Assembly (NCBI RefSeq): GCF_020102855.1
Contig: NZ_JADHZD010000006.1
Span: 174,299 to 238,298, forward strand
Source: Nocardioides lacusdianchii
GTDB lineage: Bacteria > Actinomycetota > Actinomycetes > Propionibacteriales > Nocardioidaceae
Direction of reading: 5' to 3'
Length of the DNA stretch: 64,000 nt
This document shows, piece by piece, positions 35,900 through 44,062 of the stretch (within the stretch, counting starts at the first letter, position 1; every line of letters begins with the position of its first letter). A model generated the notes under the pieces. The model was not told where the DNA came from, ran no database searches, and was given only the letters and a program-made list of their open reading frames with translations. The translations under genes were made by a program, and so were the position numbers.

Positions 35900-36888
35900 T
35901 GGACATCGATCTGAGCATCCTGAGGATGCTGGAGCGCGAGAAGGAGATCTCCTTCGAGGTGCTGGCCGAGGCCATCGAGCAGGCCCTGCTGACCGCCTAC
36001 CAGCGCGCCACGGAGTCCCAGCACCCCGCACGCGTCGAGCTGGACCGCAAGAGTGGCCACGTGACCGTGTGGGCCCGCGAGGTCGACGAGGACGGCGTGG
36101 CCGGACCCGAGTACGACGACACCCCCGCCGGCTTCGGCCGGATCGCGGCCACCACCGCCAAGCAGGTCATGCTCCAGCGGCTGCGTGACGCCGAGGACGA
36201 GAAGACCTTCGGCGAGTTCTCCGGCAAGGAGGGCGACATCATCTCGGGCATCATCCAGCAGGGTCGCAACCCCGACGACGTGATGGTCGACCTCGGCAAG
36301 CTCGAGGCGATCCTGCCGATCAGCGAGCGCGTGCCGGGGGAGAGCTACGTCCACGGCGAGCGCATCAAGTGCCTGGTCATCTCCGTGCGCAAGGGCATGC
36401 GCGGCCCGCAGGTCACCCTGTCCCGCTCGCACCCCACGCTGGTGAAGAAGCTCTTCGCGCTCGAGGTGCCCGAGATCGCCGACGGCACCGTGGAGATCGC
36501 CGGCATCGCCCGCGAGGCCGGCCACCGCACCAAGATCGCGGTCCACTCCACGATCCCGGGCGTCAACGCCAAGGGTGCCTGCATCGGTCCGATGGGCCAG
36601 CGGGTGCGCAACGTGATGAGCGAGCTGCACGGCGAGAAGATCGACATCGTCGACTGGGCCGAGGACCCGGCCGAGCTGGTCGCCCACGCGCTGTCGCCGG
36701 CCCGGGTCAACTCCGTGGAGATCGTCGACCTGGCGGCGCGGTCCGCGCGGGTGGTCGTCCCGGACTTCCAGCTGTCGCTCGCCATCGGCAAGGAGGGGCA
36801 GAACGCCCGCCTCGCCGCCCGGCTCACCGGCTGGCGCATCGACATCCGGAGCGACGAGGCTCCCCACCCGGACCAGGCGGCGGAGTGA
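35899..36888 (+). CDS. nusA: Transcription termination/antitermination protein NusA
   Basis: NusA binds RNA polymerase and nascent RNA, controlling pausing and termination. The 329-aa product has the N-terminal polymerase-binding domain, an S1 domain ([22 protein letters not shown]) and two KH domains ending [13 protein letters not shown]. This short form without a C-terminal acidic repeat is normal for actinobacteria. The ATG overlaps the rimP stop. ylxR and infB follow. Confidence 0.96.
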   Translation: MDIDLSILRMLEREKEISFEVLAEAIEQALLTAYQRATESQHPARVELDRKSGHVTVWAREVDEDGVAGPEYDDTPAGFGRIAATTAKQVMLQRLRDAEDEKTFGEFSGKEGDIISGIIQQGRNPDDVMVDLGKLEAILPISERVPGESYVHGERIKCLVISVRKGMRGPQVTLSRSHPTLVKKLFALEVPEIADGTVEIAGIAREAGHRTKIAVHSTIPGVNAKGACIGPMGQRVRNVMSELHGEKIDIVDWAEDPAELVAHALSPARVNSVEIVDLAARSARVVVPDFQLSLAIGKEGQNARLAARLTGWRIDIRSDEAPHPDQAAE

Positions 36889-36934
36889 GCCTCAGTTCGT
36901 AAACCACTGGCCCCACGCAGTAGAGTGACTCACA

Positions 36935-37279
36935 GTGGCCACCACGTCTGACACCCCTGCGCCCGGACCCGTCCGGACCTGTGTGGGTTGCCGGGCCAGG
37001 GCCGCTGCGAGCGAGCTGCTGCGAGTGGTCGCAGGCTCGGACGCCGGGGGCACGCCCGCCCTGGTGCCCGATCCGGACCGCCGGGCACCCGGTCGTGGGG
37101 CGCACCTGCACCCCACGCTCGAGTGTTGGGAGCTCGCGGTGCGACGGAGAGCATTCCCCCGGGCCCTGCGCTCGGGAGTCCCGCTCGCCGGAGCGCCGGT
37201 GGAGGACCACCTCGCCTCGCTTCACCACCATCCCGATCCACAGCACGACCGACCAGAAACTGGAGCACGCAGCTCATGA
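36935..37279 (+). CDS. ylxR: YlxR family RNA-binding protein (DUF448)
   Basis: The 114-aa product has the YlxR core: RTCVGCRARAAASELLRVV, PDRRAPGRGAHLHP and a basic C-terminal block (RRRAFPRALR). YlxR proteins are small regulators found between nusA and infB; in B. subtilis YlxR binds P protein RnpA/RNase P RNA. The final ~30 residues are histidine-rich and less conserved. The start is a GTG 46 bases after nusA; infB starts 97 bases on. Confidence 0.9.
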   Translation: MATTSDTPAPGPVRTCVGCRARAAASELLRVVAGSDAGGTPALVPDPDRRAPGRGAHLHPTLECWELAVRRRAFPRALRSGVPLAGAPVEDHLASLHHHPDPQHDRPETGARSS

Positions 37280-37335
37280 GCACTCGATGAGTAACTCGTA
37301 ATGAGTGTGCACACCCACTAGCTGTTCCGTTTCCC

Positions 37336-37364
37336 CTCCTTCTGGGGTCACGGACCAGAAGGAG
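37336..37364 (+). promoter_or_regulatory. Hairpin holding the infB Shine-Dalgarno
   Basis: A perfect 10-bp stem (37336-37345 with 37355-37364) has a 9-nt loop. Its right arm contains AAGGAG, the only Shine-Dalgarno before the infB GTG at 37377. If folded it would block initiation, so it may be a translational control element. The spacing to the start is 12 bases. Confidence 0.6.
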
Positions 37365-37376
37365 TAGTTACCAACC

Positions 37377-40157
37377 GTGGCAAAGACCCGAGTCCACGAA
37401 CTCGCCAAGGAGTTCGGAGTCGAGAGCAAGTTCGTTCTCGAGAAGCTCAAGGAGATGGGTGAGTTCGTCAAGTCGGCATCGTCGACCGTCGAGCCCCCCG
37501 TCGAGATGCGCTTCAAGAAGCAGTACGGCGACGAGCTGAAGGCCGCTGCGGCCTCCGCCCCCGCCGCCGACACCGCGACCGAGGCGCCGGCCAAGAAGGC
37601 CGCACCCAAGCCCGGTCCCAAGCCCCCCGCCGCGCCTGCCGCGACCGAGGCCCCCGCCGAGACTCCCGCCGAGGCTCCTGCTCCGGCGCCCGTCGAGGAG
37701 GCAGCCCCGGCCGCCAAGCCCGGTCCCAAGCCCGGCCCCAAGGCACCTGCCGCCGAGCCGAAGGCCCCGGCCGCCGAGCCCGAGCCGCCCGCGGCCCCGG
37801 CTGCTCCGGCTGCCAAGTCCCCGTCCCCGGCACCGCGCCCCGTGGGTCGCCCCGGCGCCCCGCGCCCGGGCAACAACCCGTTCGCCCCGAGCCAGGGCAT
37901 GGGCTCGCGCCCGGCCCCGCGCACGCCCGGCGACGACAACCGTCCGCCGCGTCCGCCGGCCGGCGGTGGCGACGCACGCCCCGGCATGCCGCGCCCCAAC
38001 CCGGCGATGATGCCGAAGTCGCCCGCTGCCTTCGGCAACGGTCCCGGCGCCCGTCCTGCTCGCGGTGGCCCCGGTGGCGGCCCCGGTCGTCCGGGTGCCC
38101 CCGGTCGCGGCGCTCCGGGTCGTCCCGGTGCCGGTGGCGGTGCTCCCGGCGGCGCTCCCGGTCGTCCCGGTGGCTTCGGCCCGTCCGGTGGCGGTCGCCC
38201 CGGTGGCGGTCGTCCCGGCCAGCGTGGCCAGACCCAGGGTGCCTTCGGGCGCGCGGGTGGTCCGTCGCGTCGAGGTCGCAAGTCGAAGCGTGCGCGTCGT
38301 ATGGAGTTCGAGGCCATGGAGGCCCCGACCATCGGTGGCGTGCGCGTCCGCAAGGGCAACGGCGAGACCGTCCGCCTGCCGCGGGGCGCCTCGCTGACCG
38401 ACTTCGCCGAGAAGATCAACGTCGACGCCGCTGCCCTGGTGCAGATGCTGTTCTCGCTCGGCGAGATGGTGACCTCCACGCAGTCGGTGGGTGACGAGAC
38501 GTTCGAGCTGCTCGCCGAGGAGCTCAACTACGTCGTGGTCATCGTGTCCCCCGAGGACGAGGACCGCGAGCTGCTCGAGACGTTCGACCTCGAGTTCGGC
38601 GCCGACGAGGGTGACGAGTCCGACCTGGTCATCCGCCCGCCGGTCGTCACCGTCATGGGTCACGTCGACCACGGAAAGACCAAGCTCCTCGACGCGCTGC
38701 GCAACGCCAACGTCGTCGACAAGGAGGCCGGTGGCATCACCCAGCACATCGGTGCCTACCAGGTCCACACCGAGGTCGACGGCGACGACCGTCGCATCAC
38801 CCTCATCGACACCCCCGGTCACGAGGCGTTCACCGCCATGCGTGCCCGTGGTGCCCAGGCCACCGACATCGCGATCCTGGTCGTCGCGGCCGACGACGGC
38901 GTCATGCCGCAGACGGTCGAGGCGCTCAACCACGCCAAGGCAGCAGGCGTGCCGATCGTGGTCGCGGTCAACAAGATCGACAAGCCGGAGGCCGACTCGA
39001 CGAAGGTCCGCGGCCAGCTCACCGAGTACGGCCTGATCCCCGAGGAGTACGGCGGCGACGCGATGTTCGTCGACGTCTCGGCCAAGGCGGGGCTCAACCT
39101 CGACAAGCTGCTCGAGGCCGTGGTCCTGACCGCGGACGCCTCGCTCGACCTGCGTGCCAACCCCACGCAGGACGCCCAGGGCCTCGTGGTCGAGGCGCAC
39201 CTCGACCGCGGTCGCGGTCCGGTCGCCACGGTCCTCGTCCAGCGCGGAACCCTGCGCGTGGGCGACTCGATCGTCGCCGGTCCCGCCCACGGTCGTGTCC
39301 GCGCCATGCTCGACGAGCACGGCAACGAGATCACCGAGGCAGACCCGTCGCGTCCCGCGATGGTGCTGGGCCTGAGCGCCGTCCCCGGTGCGGGCCAGAA
39401 CTTCATCGTGGTCGAGGACGACCGCATGGCCCGCCAGATCGCCGAGAAGCGGGAGGCGCGCGAGCGTGCGGCCATGCAGGCCAAGCGTCGCGTGCGTCGC
39501 AGCCTCGAGGACTTCATGGCCTCCATGGAGAAGGGCGAGAGCCAGGAGCTCAACCTCATCCTCAAGGGCGACGTGTCCGGTTCGGTCGAGGCCCTCGAGG
39601 ACGCCCTGTCGCAGATCGATGTGGGCGAGGAGGTCTCGCTGCGGGTCATTGACCGCGGTGTCGGTGCGATCACCGAGACCAACGTCGACCTGGCCGCCGC
39701 CTCGGACGCCATCATCATCGGCTTCAACGTCCGCCCCCAGGGCAAGGCGAGCCAGATGGCCGACAAGGAAGGTGTCGAGATCCGCTACTACTCGGTCATC
39801 TACCAGGCGATCGAGGAGATCGAGGCCGCGCTCAAGGGCATGCTCAAGCCCGTCTACGAGGAGTCGACCCTCGGCCAGGCGGAGATCCGCGAGATCTTCC
39901 GCTCGTCCAAGGCCGGCAACATCGCAGGCTGCATGGTCACCTCCGGCCTCATCCGCCGCAACGCCAAGGTGCGCGTGCTGCGTGACGGAGCCGTGGTGGC
40001 CGACAACCTCGACCTGTCCTCGCTCCGCCGGGAGAAGGACGACGCCTCCGAGGTCCGCGAGGGCTTCGAGTGTGGTCTGGTGCTCAAGAACTACCAGAAC
40101 ATCCAGATCGGCGACATCGTCGAGTCCTTCGAGATGCGCGAGATCCCGCGCGGCTGA
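37377..40157 (+). CDS. infB: Translation initiation factor IF-2
   Basis: IF-2 is the GTPase that brings fMet-tRNA to the 30S subunit. The 926-aa product has an N-terminal IF2-N helical domain ([15 protein letters not shown]), then about 200 low-complexity residues rich in Ala, Pro and Gly (with GRPGAPGRG repeats), a second IF2-N-type domain, and the GTPase with G1 GHVDHGKT at 428-435, DTPGHEAF and NKID. The C-terminal domains are complete. The GTG start follows a Shine-Dalgarno held in a hairpin. Confidence 0.97.
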   Translation: MAKTRVHELAKEFGVESKFVLEKLKEMGEFVKSASSTVEPPVEMRFKKQYGDELKAAAASAPAADTATEAPAKKAAPKPGPKPPAAPAATEAPAETPAEAPAPAPVEEAAPAAKPGPKPGPKAPAAEPKAPAAEPEPPAAPAAPAAKSPSPAPRPVGRPGAPRPGNNPFAPSQGMGSRPAPRTPGDDNRPPRPPAGGGDARPGMPRPNPAMMPKSPAAFGNGPGARPARGGPGGGPGRPGAPGRGAPGRPGAGGGAPGGAPGRPGGFGPSGGGRPGGGRPGQRGQTQGAFGRAGGPSRRGRKSKRARRMEFEAMEAPTIGGVRVRKGNGETVRLPRGASLTDFAEKINVDAAALVQMLFSLGEMVTSTQSVGDETFELLAEELNYVVVIVSPEDEDRELLETFDLEFGADEGDESDLVIRPPVVTVMGHVDHGKTKLLDALRNANVVDKEAGGITQHIGAYQVHTEVDGDDRRITLIDTPGHEAFTAMRARGAQATDIAILVVAADDGVMPQTVEALNHAKAAGVPIVVAVNKIDKPEADSTKVRGQLTEYGLIPEEYGGDAMFVDVSAKAGLNLDKLLEAVVLTADASLDLRANPTQDAQGLVVEAHLDRGRGPVATVLVQRGTLRVGDSIVAGPAHGRVRAMLDEHGNEITEADPSRPAMVLGLSAVPGAGQNFIVVEDDRMARQIAEKREARERAAMQAKRRVRRSLEDFMASMEKGESQELNLILKGDVSGSVEALEDALSQIDVGEEVSLRVIDRGVGAITETNVDLAAASDAIIIGFNVRPQGKASQMADKEGVEIRYYSVIYQAIEEIEAALKGMLKPVYEESTLGQAEIREIFRSSKAGNIAGCMVTSGLIRRNAKVRVLRDGAVVADNLDLSSLRREKDDASEVREGFECGLVLKNYQNIQIGDIVESFEMREIPRG

Positions 40158-40165
40158 TCGTCGAG

Positions 40166-40267
40166 CGGGCACTTGCTCGCGCTGAACAGAGTCGACCGGG
40201 CGGTTCCTCGCGCTACACCGCGAGGAACCGCCCGGTCAGCACGTCTCAGCGCGAGGAAGTGCCCGGT
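40166..40267. repeat. Nested palindromic element C after infB
   Basis: Two palindromes are nested. The inner one is a perfect 19-bp stem (40194-40212 with 40219-40237) with a 6-nt loop. The outer one pairs 40167-40185 with 40246-40264 with one mismatch. Inner and outer arms are variants of one motif (GGGC, two variable bases, TT, C or G, CTCGCGCT), so the same ~19-bp unit occurs four times in alternating orientation. It fills the infB-rbfA gap and could be a mobile palindrome or terminator. Confidence 0.75.
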
Positions 40268-40291
40268 CACTTCGTTTGAGAGAGTGAACCC

Positions 40292-40771
40292 ATGAGCAAC
40301 CCCCGCGTCCGCAAGATCGCCGACCGGATCCAGGTCATCGTCGCCGAGATGCTCGAGCGTCGGATCAAGGACCCGCGCCTCGGCTTCGTCACCGTCACCG
40401 ACGTCCGCGTCACGGGCGACTCGCAGCAGGCCTCGATCTTCTACACCGTCCTCGGTGCCGAGGAGGAGCGCGCCAGCACCGCCGCCGCGCTCGAGTCGGC
40501 CAAGGGCGTCATCCGCTCCGAGGTCGCCAAGCAGCTCGGCATGCGCATCGTGCCGACCCTCACCTTCATCCCCGACGCCCTCCCCGAGAGCGCCCGCGAG
40601 CTGGAGGAGGTCTTGGCCCGCGCGAAGCAGCAGGACGAGGAGGTCGCGGCCCGCCGCGTCGAGGCGTACGCCGGCGAGGCCGACCCCTACAAGAAGCCCC
40701 GCGTGATCGACGAGGACGACGACCTCGACGACGACGAGGACGACCTCGAGGACGAGGACGACCGCGCCTGA
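40292..40771 (+). CDS. rbfA: Ribosome-binding factor A
   Basis: RbfA binds the 5' helix of 16S rRNA and supports 30S maturation. The 159-aa product has the KH-like fold: [32 protein letters not shown] and [18 protein letters not shown]. The C-terminus is strongly acidic (a run of Asp and Glu over the last 25 residues), longer than in E. coli. Its stop overlaps the truB start by one base. Confidence 0.95.
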   Translation: MSNPRVRKIADRIQVIVAEMLERRIKDPRLGFVTVTDVRVTGDSQQASIFYTVLGAEEERASTAAALESAKGVIRSEVAKQLGMRIVPTLTFIPDALPESARELEEVLARAKQQDEEVAARRVEAYAGEADPYKKPRVIDEDDDLDDDEDDLEDEDDRA

Positions 40772-41646
40772 TGGTCGACCCCGGACTGGTCGTGGTCGAC
40801 AAGTCCCCGGGCATGACGTCGCACGACGTCGTGGCGCGGGTGCGTCGGCTGGCAGGCACCCGCAAGGTGGGGCACGCCGGCACCCTCGACCCGATGGCCA
40901 CCGGCGTGCTGGTGCTGGGCGTGGACCGCGCCACCCGGCTGCTCGGGCACCTGATGCTGACCGAGAAGGCGTACGACGCCACGGTGCGGCTGGGCGTCAC
41001 CACGACGACCGACGACGCGGAGGGTGAGGTCGTCCAGGTCAGCGACATCGGCGCCGCCTTCCACCAGCCGGGTCTGGTGCAGACGGAGTTCGAGGAGCTG
41101 GTCGGGGAGATCCAGCAGGTCCCCACGGCCGTCTCGGCCATCAAGGTCGACGGCAAGCGCGCCTACCAGCGCGTGCGTGACGGCGAGCAGGTCGAGCTGA
41201 AGGCCCGGCCGGTGACGATCCACGCGCTCGAGGTCCACGACCAGCGGGTCGTGGGGGAGTTCCTCGACGTCGACATCTCGGTGCGCTGCTCCTCCGGCAC
41301 CTACATCCGGGCCATCGCCCGTGACGTCGGCGCCGCGCTCGGGGTGGGCGGGCACCTGACCGCGCTGCGGCGTACGGCAGTGGGCCCGTTCGACCTCGGC
41401 GTCGCACGCACCCTCGACGAGCTGTCCGACGACTTCTCGGTCGTGCCGATCGCGGTGGCCGCCCGGGCGAGCTTCCCCGCGGTCGACCTCGAGGAGGAAC
41501 AGGCCGCCGACGTACGTGTCGGGCGCGCACTGGACCTCACCCTCTTTGCGGACGCACCGCACGCGGTGTTCGCGCCGGACGGACAGTTCCTCGCGCTCTA
41601 CGAGCAGCGCGGCGAGCGGGCCCGCGCCGTAGCCGTCTTCGTCTGA
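40771..41646 (+). CDS. truB: tRNA pseudouridine(55) synthase TruB
   Basis: TruB makes pseudouridine 55 in the T-loop of all tRNAs. The 291-aa product has the catalytic motif VGHAGTLDPMATG with D40, the KAYDATVRLG segment and the C-terminal PUA-like region. Further family motifs are VPTAVSAIKVDGKRAY and SSGTYIRAIARD. The ATG overlaps the rbfA stop; ribF follows after 47 bases. Confidence 0.95.
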   Translation: MVDPGLVVVDKSPGMTSHDVVARVRRLAGTRKVGHAGTLDPMATGVLVLGVDRATRLLGHLMLTEKAYDATVRLGVTTTTDDAEGEVVQVSDIGAAFHQPGLVQTEFEELVGEIQQVPTAVSAIKVDGKRAYQRVRDGEQVELKARPVTIHALEVHDQRVVGEFLDVDISVRCSSGTYIRAIARDVGAALGVGGHLTALRRTAVGPFDLGVARTLDELSDDFSVVPIAVAARASFPAVDLEEEQAADVRVGRALDLTLFADAPHAVFAPDGQFLALYEQRGERARAVAVFV

Positions 41647-41693
41647 GCGGGGGACCGGCCGGACCTCGCGTCGTGCGCCAGTAGGCTGCCGCC

Positions 41694-42632
41694 GTGCAGA
41701 TCTGGCGAGACGTCGACGACGTGCCGGCCGACCTCGGCCGCACGGTGGTCAGCATCGGCAACTTCGACGGCGTGCACCTGGGCCACGCCCACGTGCTGCG
41801 CGAGGCCCGTGAGACCGCCGAGCGCCTCGGGGTCGACACGGTGGTCGCGGTCACCTTCGACCCCCACCCGATGGCGGTGCTTCGCCCGGAGCACGCGCCG
41901 CCGACGCTGACCTCCATCGGCACCCGTGCCCGCCTGCTCGAGCACTCCGGGGTGGACGCGATCCTCGTGGTCGGCTTCGACCGGGAGGTCGCCGGCTGGT
42001 CGCCGCAGGACTTCATCGACCGGATCCTGGTGGACGCCCTGCACGCCGCGGCCGTGGTCGTGGGTGCCAACTTCCGCTTCGGCGCCAAGGCGGCCGGCGA
42101 GGTCGCGACCCTGGTCGAGGCCGGCGCGGCGCGCGGCTTCGAGACGATCGGCGTGGCGCTCGACGGTGGCCCGCAGGTGTGGAGCTCGACCTACGTCCGG
42201 CAGTGCCTGGCCACCGGCGACGTGGCCGGCGCCTCCGAGGCGCTGGGGCGCCCGTTCACCGTGCGCGGCACCGTCGTCGAGGGTGACAAGCGCGGCCGCG
42301 AGCTGGGCTACCCGACCGCCAACGTGCCGGTTCCACCGGTCGACGCCGCCCCGGCCGACGGCGTCTACGCCGGCTGGCTCACCCGGCTCGACACCGGCGA
42401 GCGCTATCCGGCCGCCATCTCGGTCGGCACCAACCCGACCTTCGACGGCGAGCGCGAGCGGCGCGTGGAGTCCTACGTGCTCGACCGCGACGACCTCGAG
42501 CTCTACGGCGTCGAGGTCGAGGTGGCCTTCGTCGACCGGCTGCGCGGGATGGTGAAGTTCGAGGGCATCGAGGCGCTCGTGGAGACCATGCACGACGACG
42601 TACGCCGGGCGCGCGAGGTCCTGGGTGGCTGA
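41694..42632 (+). CDS. ribF: Bifunctional riboflavin kinase / FAD synthetase
   Basis: RibF converts riboflavin to FMN and FMN to FAD. The 312-aa product has the N-terminal nucleotidyltransferase domain (VSIGNFDGVHLGH, then FDPHPM, and WSSTYVRQ) and the C-terminal flavokinase domain (GTVVEGDKRGRELGYPTANV, AISVGTNPTF, ESYVLD). The GTG start follows truB. The last eight bases overlap the next gene's GTG. Confidence 0.95.
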   Translation: MQIWRDVDDVPADLGRTVVSIGNFDGVHLGHAHVLREARETAERLGVDTVVAVTFDPHPMAVLRPEHAPPTLTSIGTRARLLEHSGVDAILVVGFDREVAGWSPQDFIDRILVDALHAAAVVVGANFRFGAKAAGEVATLVEAGAARGFETIGVALDGGPQVWSSTYVRQCLATGDVAGASEALGRPFTVRGTVVEGDKRGRELGYPTANVPVPPVDAAPADGVYAGWLTRLDTGERYPAAISVGTNPTFDGERERRVESYVLDRDDLELYGVEVEVAFVDRLRGMVKFEGIEALVETMHDDVRRAREVLGG

Positions 42633-43617
42633 GCACCCGCACCAACCGGCCGTCGAGTCGTGGTTCCTCGCCCACGGACTGCCCTACTTCGTCGCCGAGG
42701 AGCGGGCCGCCGCACGGGAGGGGCTCCGGCCGCGGCGGCTCGTCCTGCTGGTCGTCGCGCTCGCGGTGCTGGGGGCCGTGGCCGGCGTGCTGGTGTGGCT
42801 CACGCCGACGTCCGAGACCGCCGGTCCCGCGCTGTGGTTCTCGGTCGCGGGCCTCGCGGTGCTCTGGTACGCCGTGACGGCCCTGCGCGCGCGTCCGATC
42901 CTCGGTTTCGCGCTCTCGCGCACCCTCGGCAGCCTGCGCTACCTCGCGCCGATGGTCTCGCGCGCGCTGCCGCTGCTGCTGGTCTTCGTCACCTTCCTCT
43001 TCGTCAACGCCGAGGCGTGGGAGATGACGACCAACCTTCCCTTCGGGCTGCTGTGGCTCACCGTGCTGATGATGTTCGGCCTGGCCGTGCTCTTCCTGCT
43101 CGTGCGGCTCCCGGAGGAGGTCGACCGCGTCGACGACGAGGTCGACGACGACTTCATCGTCCGCGCCTGCGCCGGCACGCCGCTCGAGGCCGCGAGTCGC
43201 GAGGTCGCCGCCGATCCGGCCGTCGATCCGCAGTCCTACGCCCAGGTGGCGGGCTTCGAGCGGTGGAACCTGATCCTCGTGCTGCTGGTGATCCAGGCGG
43301 TGCAGGTGCTGCTGCTGTCGGTCACGGTCTTCGTGTTCTTCATGCTGTTCGGGTCGCTGGTGATGGAGCCGGAGACGCAGGCCTCGTGGATCGGCAAGGA
43401 CGTCTCCGACCTCAGGAACGCGCCGGTCATCTCCAGCGTGTCGGTCTCCCTGATGAAGGTCTCGCTCTTCCTGGCCTCGTTCAGCGGCTTCTACTTCACG
43501 GTGTCGGCCGTCACCGACGACACCTACCGCCGCCAGTTCTTCTCGGTCGTCGAGAGCCAGCTCGAGCGCGCGGTCGGGATGCGGGCGGTCTACCTGGCCA
43601 CGCGCGAGCGCCGCTGA
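42625..43617 (+). CDS. Multi-pass membrane protein of unknown function
   Basis: The 330-aa protein has about six hydrophobic spans: near 35-56, 67-85, 112-130, 140-158, 213-240 and 280-300. The first ~30 residues are soluble and contain SWFLAHGLPYFV. A stretch with EEVDRVDDEVDDD lies between spans four and five. I do not recognise a family. The GTG start overlaps ribF by eight bases, so it is probably co-translated with it. The palindrome region that follows may end the transcript. Confidence 0.75.
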   Translation: MAEHPHQPAVESWFLAHGLPYFVAEERAAAREGLRPRRLVLLVVALAVLGAVAGVLVWLTPTSETAGPALWFSVAGLAVLWYAVTALRARPILGFALSRTLGSLRYLAPMVSRALPLLLVFVTFLFVNAEAWEMTTNLPFGLLWLTVLMMFGLAVLFLLVRLPEEVDRVDDEVDDDFIVRACAGTPLEAASREVAADPAVDPQSYAQVAGFERWNLILVLLVIQAVQVLLLSVTVFVFFMLFGSLVMEPETQASWIGKDVSDLRNAPVISSVSVSLMKVSLFLASFSGFYFTVSAVTDDTYRRQFFSVVESQLERAVGMRAVYLATRERR

Positions 43618-43623
43618 CCCTCT

Positions 43624-43676
43624 GGGCGGTGCGTGAGGGGGACTCGGCGGCAGTGGCCCCCGACCGAGCCACCGCG
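43624..43676. repeat. Palindromic repeat B, degenerate copy 1
   Basis: This copy begins with the same GGGCGGTGCGTGAG as the intact copy 30 bp to the right, followed by a partly complementary right half (GGCCCCCGACCGAGCCACCGCG). It lies 6 bp after the membrane-protein stop. Confidence 0.6.
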
Positions 43677-43705
43677 CGTACGTCCGACGCGCCGCACATG
43701 CAGAT

Positions 43706-43759
43706 GGGCGGTGCGTGAAGCGGTTCCCGAGTCTCCGGAACCCCCCTCACGCACCGCCC
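43706..43759. repeat. 54-bp palindromic repeat B, best copy, between convergent genes
   Basis: The left arm starts GGGCGGTGCGTGAAG and the right arm ends CCTCACGCACCGCCC, giving a long near-perfect stem with an 8-10 nt loop. It lies between the membrane-protein gene (+) and ptsH (-), 20 bp from the ptsH stop, so it may end both transcripts. Length and ends match the copy at 22347-22400. Confidence 0.75.
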
Positions 43760-43779
43760 ACCGCAGTGCTCGGTCAACC

Positions 43780-44022
43780 TCAGGCGTCGAGGTCCTGCTC
43801 GACGAGCGCAGCGATCGCGTCGACGGCGGCCTGGTCGTCGCCGGCCACCTCGACGGTGTCGCCGTTGCCGGCTCCCAGGGTCATGATCATCAGCGAGGAG
43901 CTCGCGTCGACACCGTTGATGGTGACGTCGGAGCCGAGCTCGCCGGCCTTCTCGGCGATGATCGCGGCGGGACGGGCGTGGAGGCCGACGGCGGAGCCGA
44001 CGACGACGGACTTGCTGGGCAT
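43780..44022 (-). CDS. ptsH: PTS phosphocarrier protein HPr
   Basis: HPr passes phosphate from EI (ptsI) to sugar-specific EIIA domains. The 80-aa product has the active-site histidine H15 in GLHARPAA and the regulatory-serine region SSSLM near residue 43. The start has a clear AAGGAG. It is the last gene of a - strand group fruR-fruK-fruA-ptsH, separated from fruA by 40 bp. Confidence 0.95.
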   Translation of the reverse strand: MPSKSVVVGSAVGLHARPAAIIAEKAGELGSDVTINGVDASSSLMIMTLGAGNGDTVEVAGDDQAAVDAIAALVEQDLDA

Positions 44023-44062
44023 GGTTCTCCTTCAGGTGGGCTGGTCGTAGGACGGGTGATGG

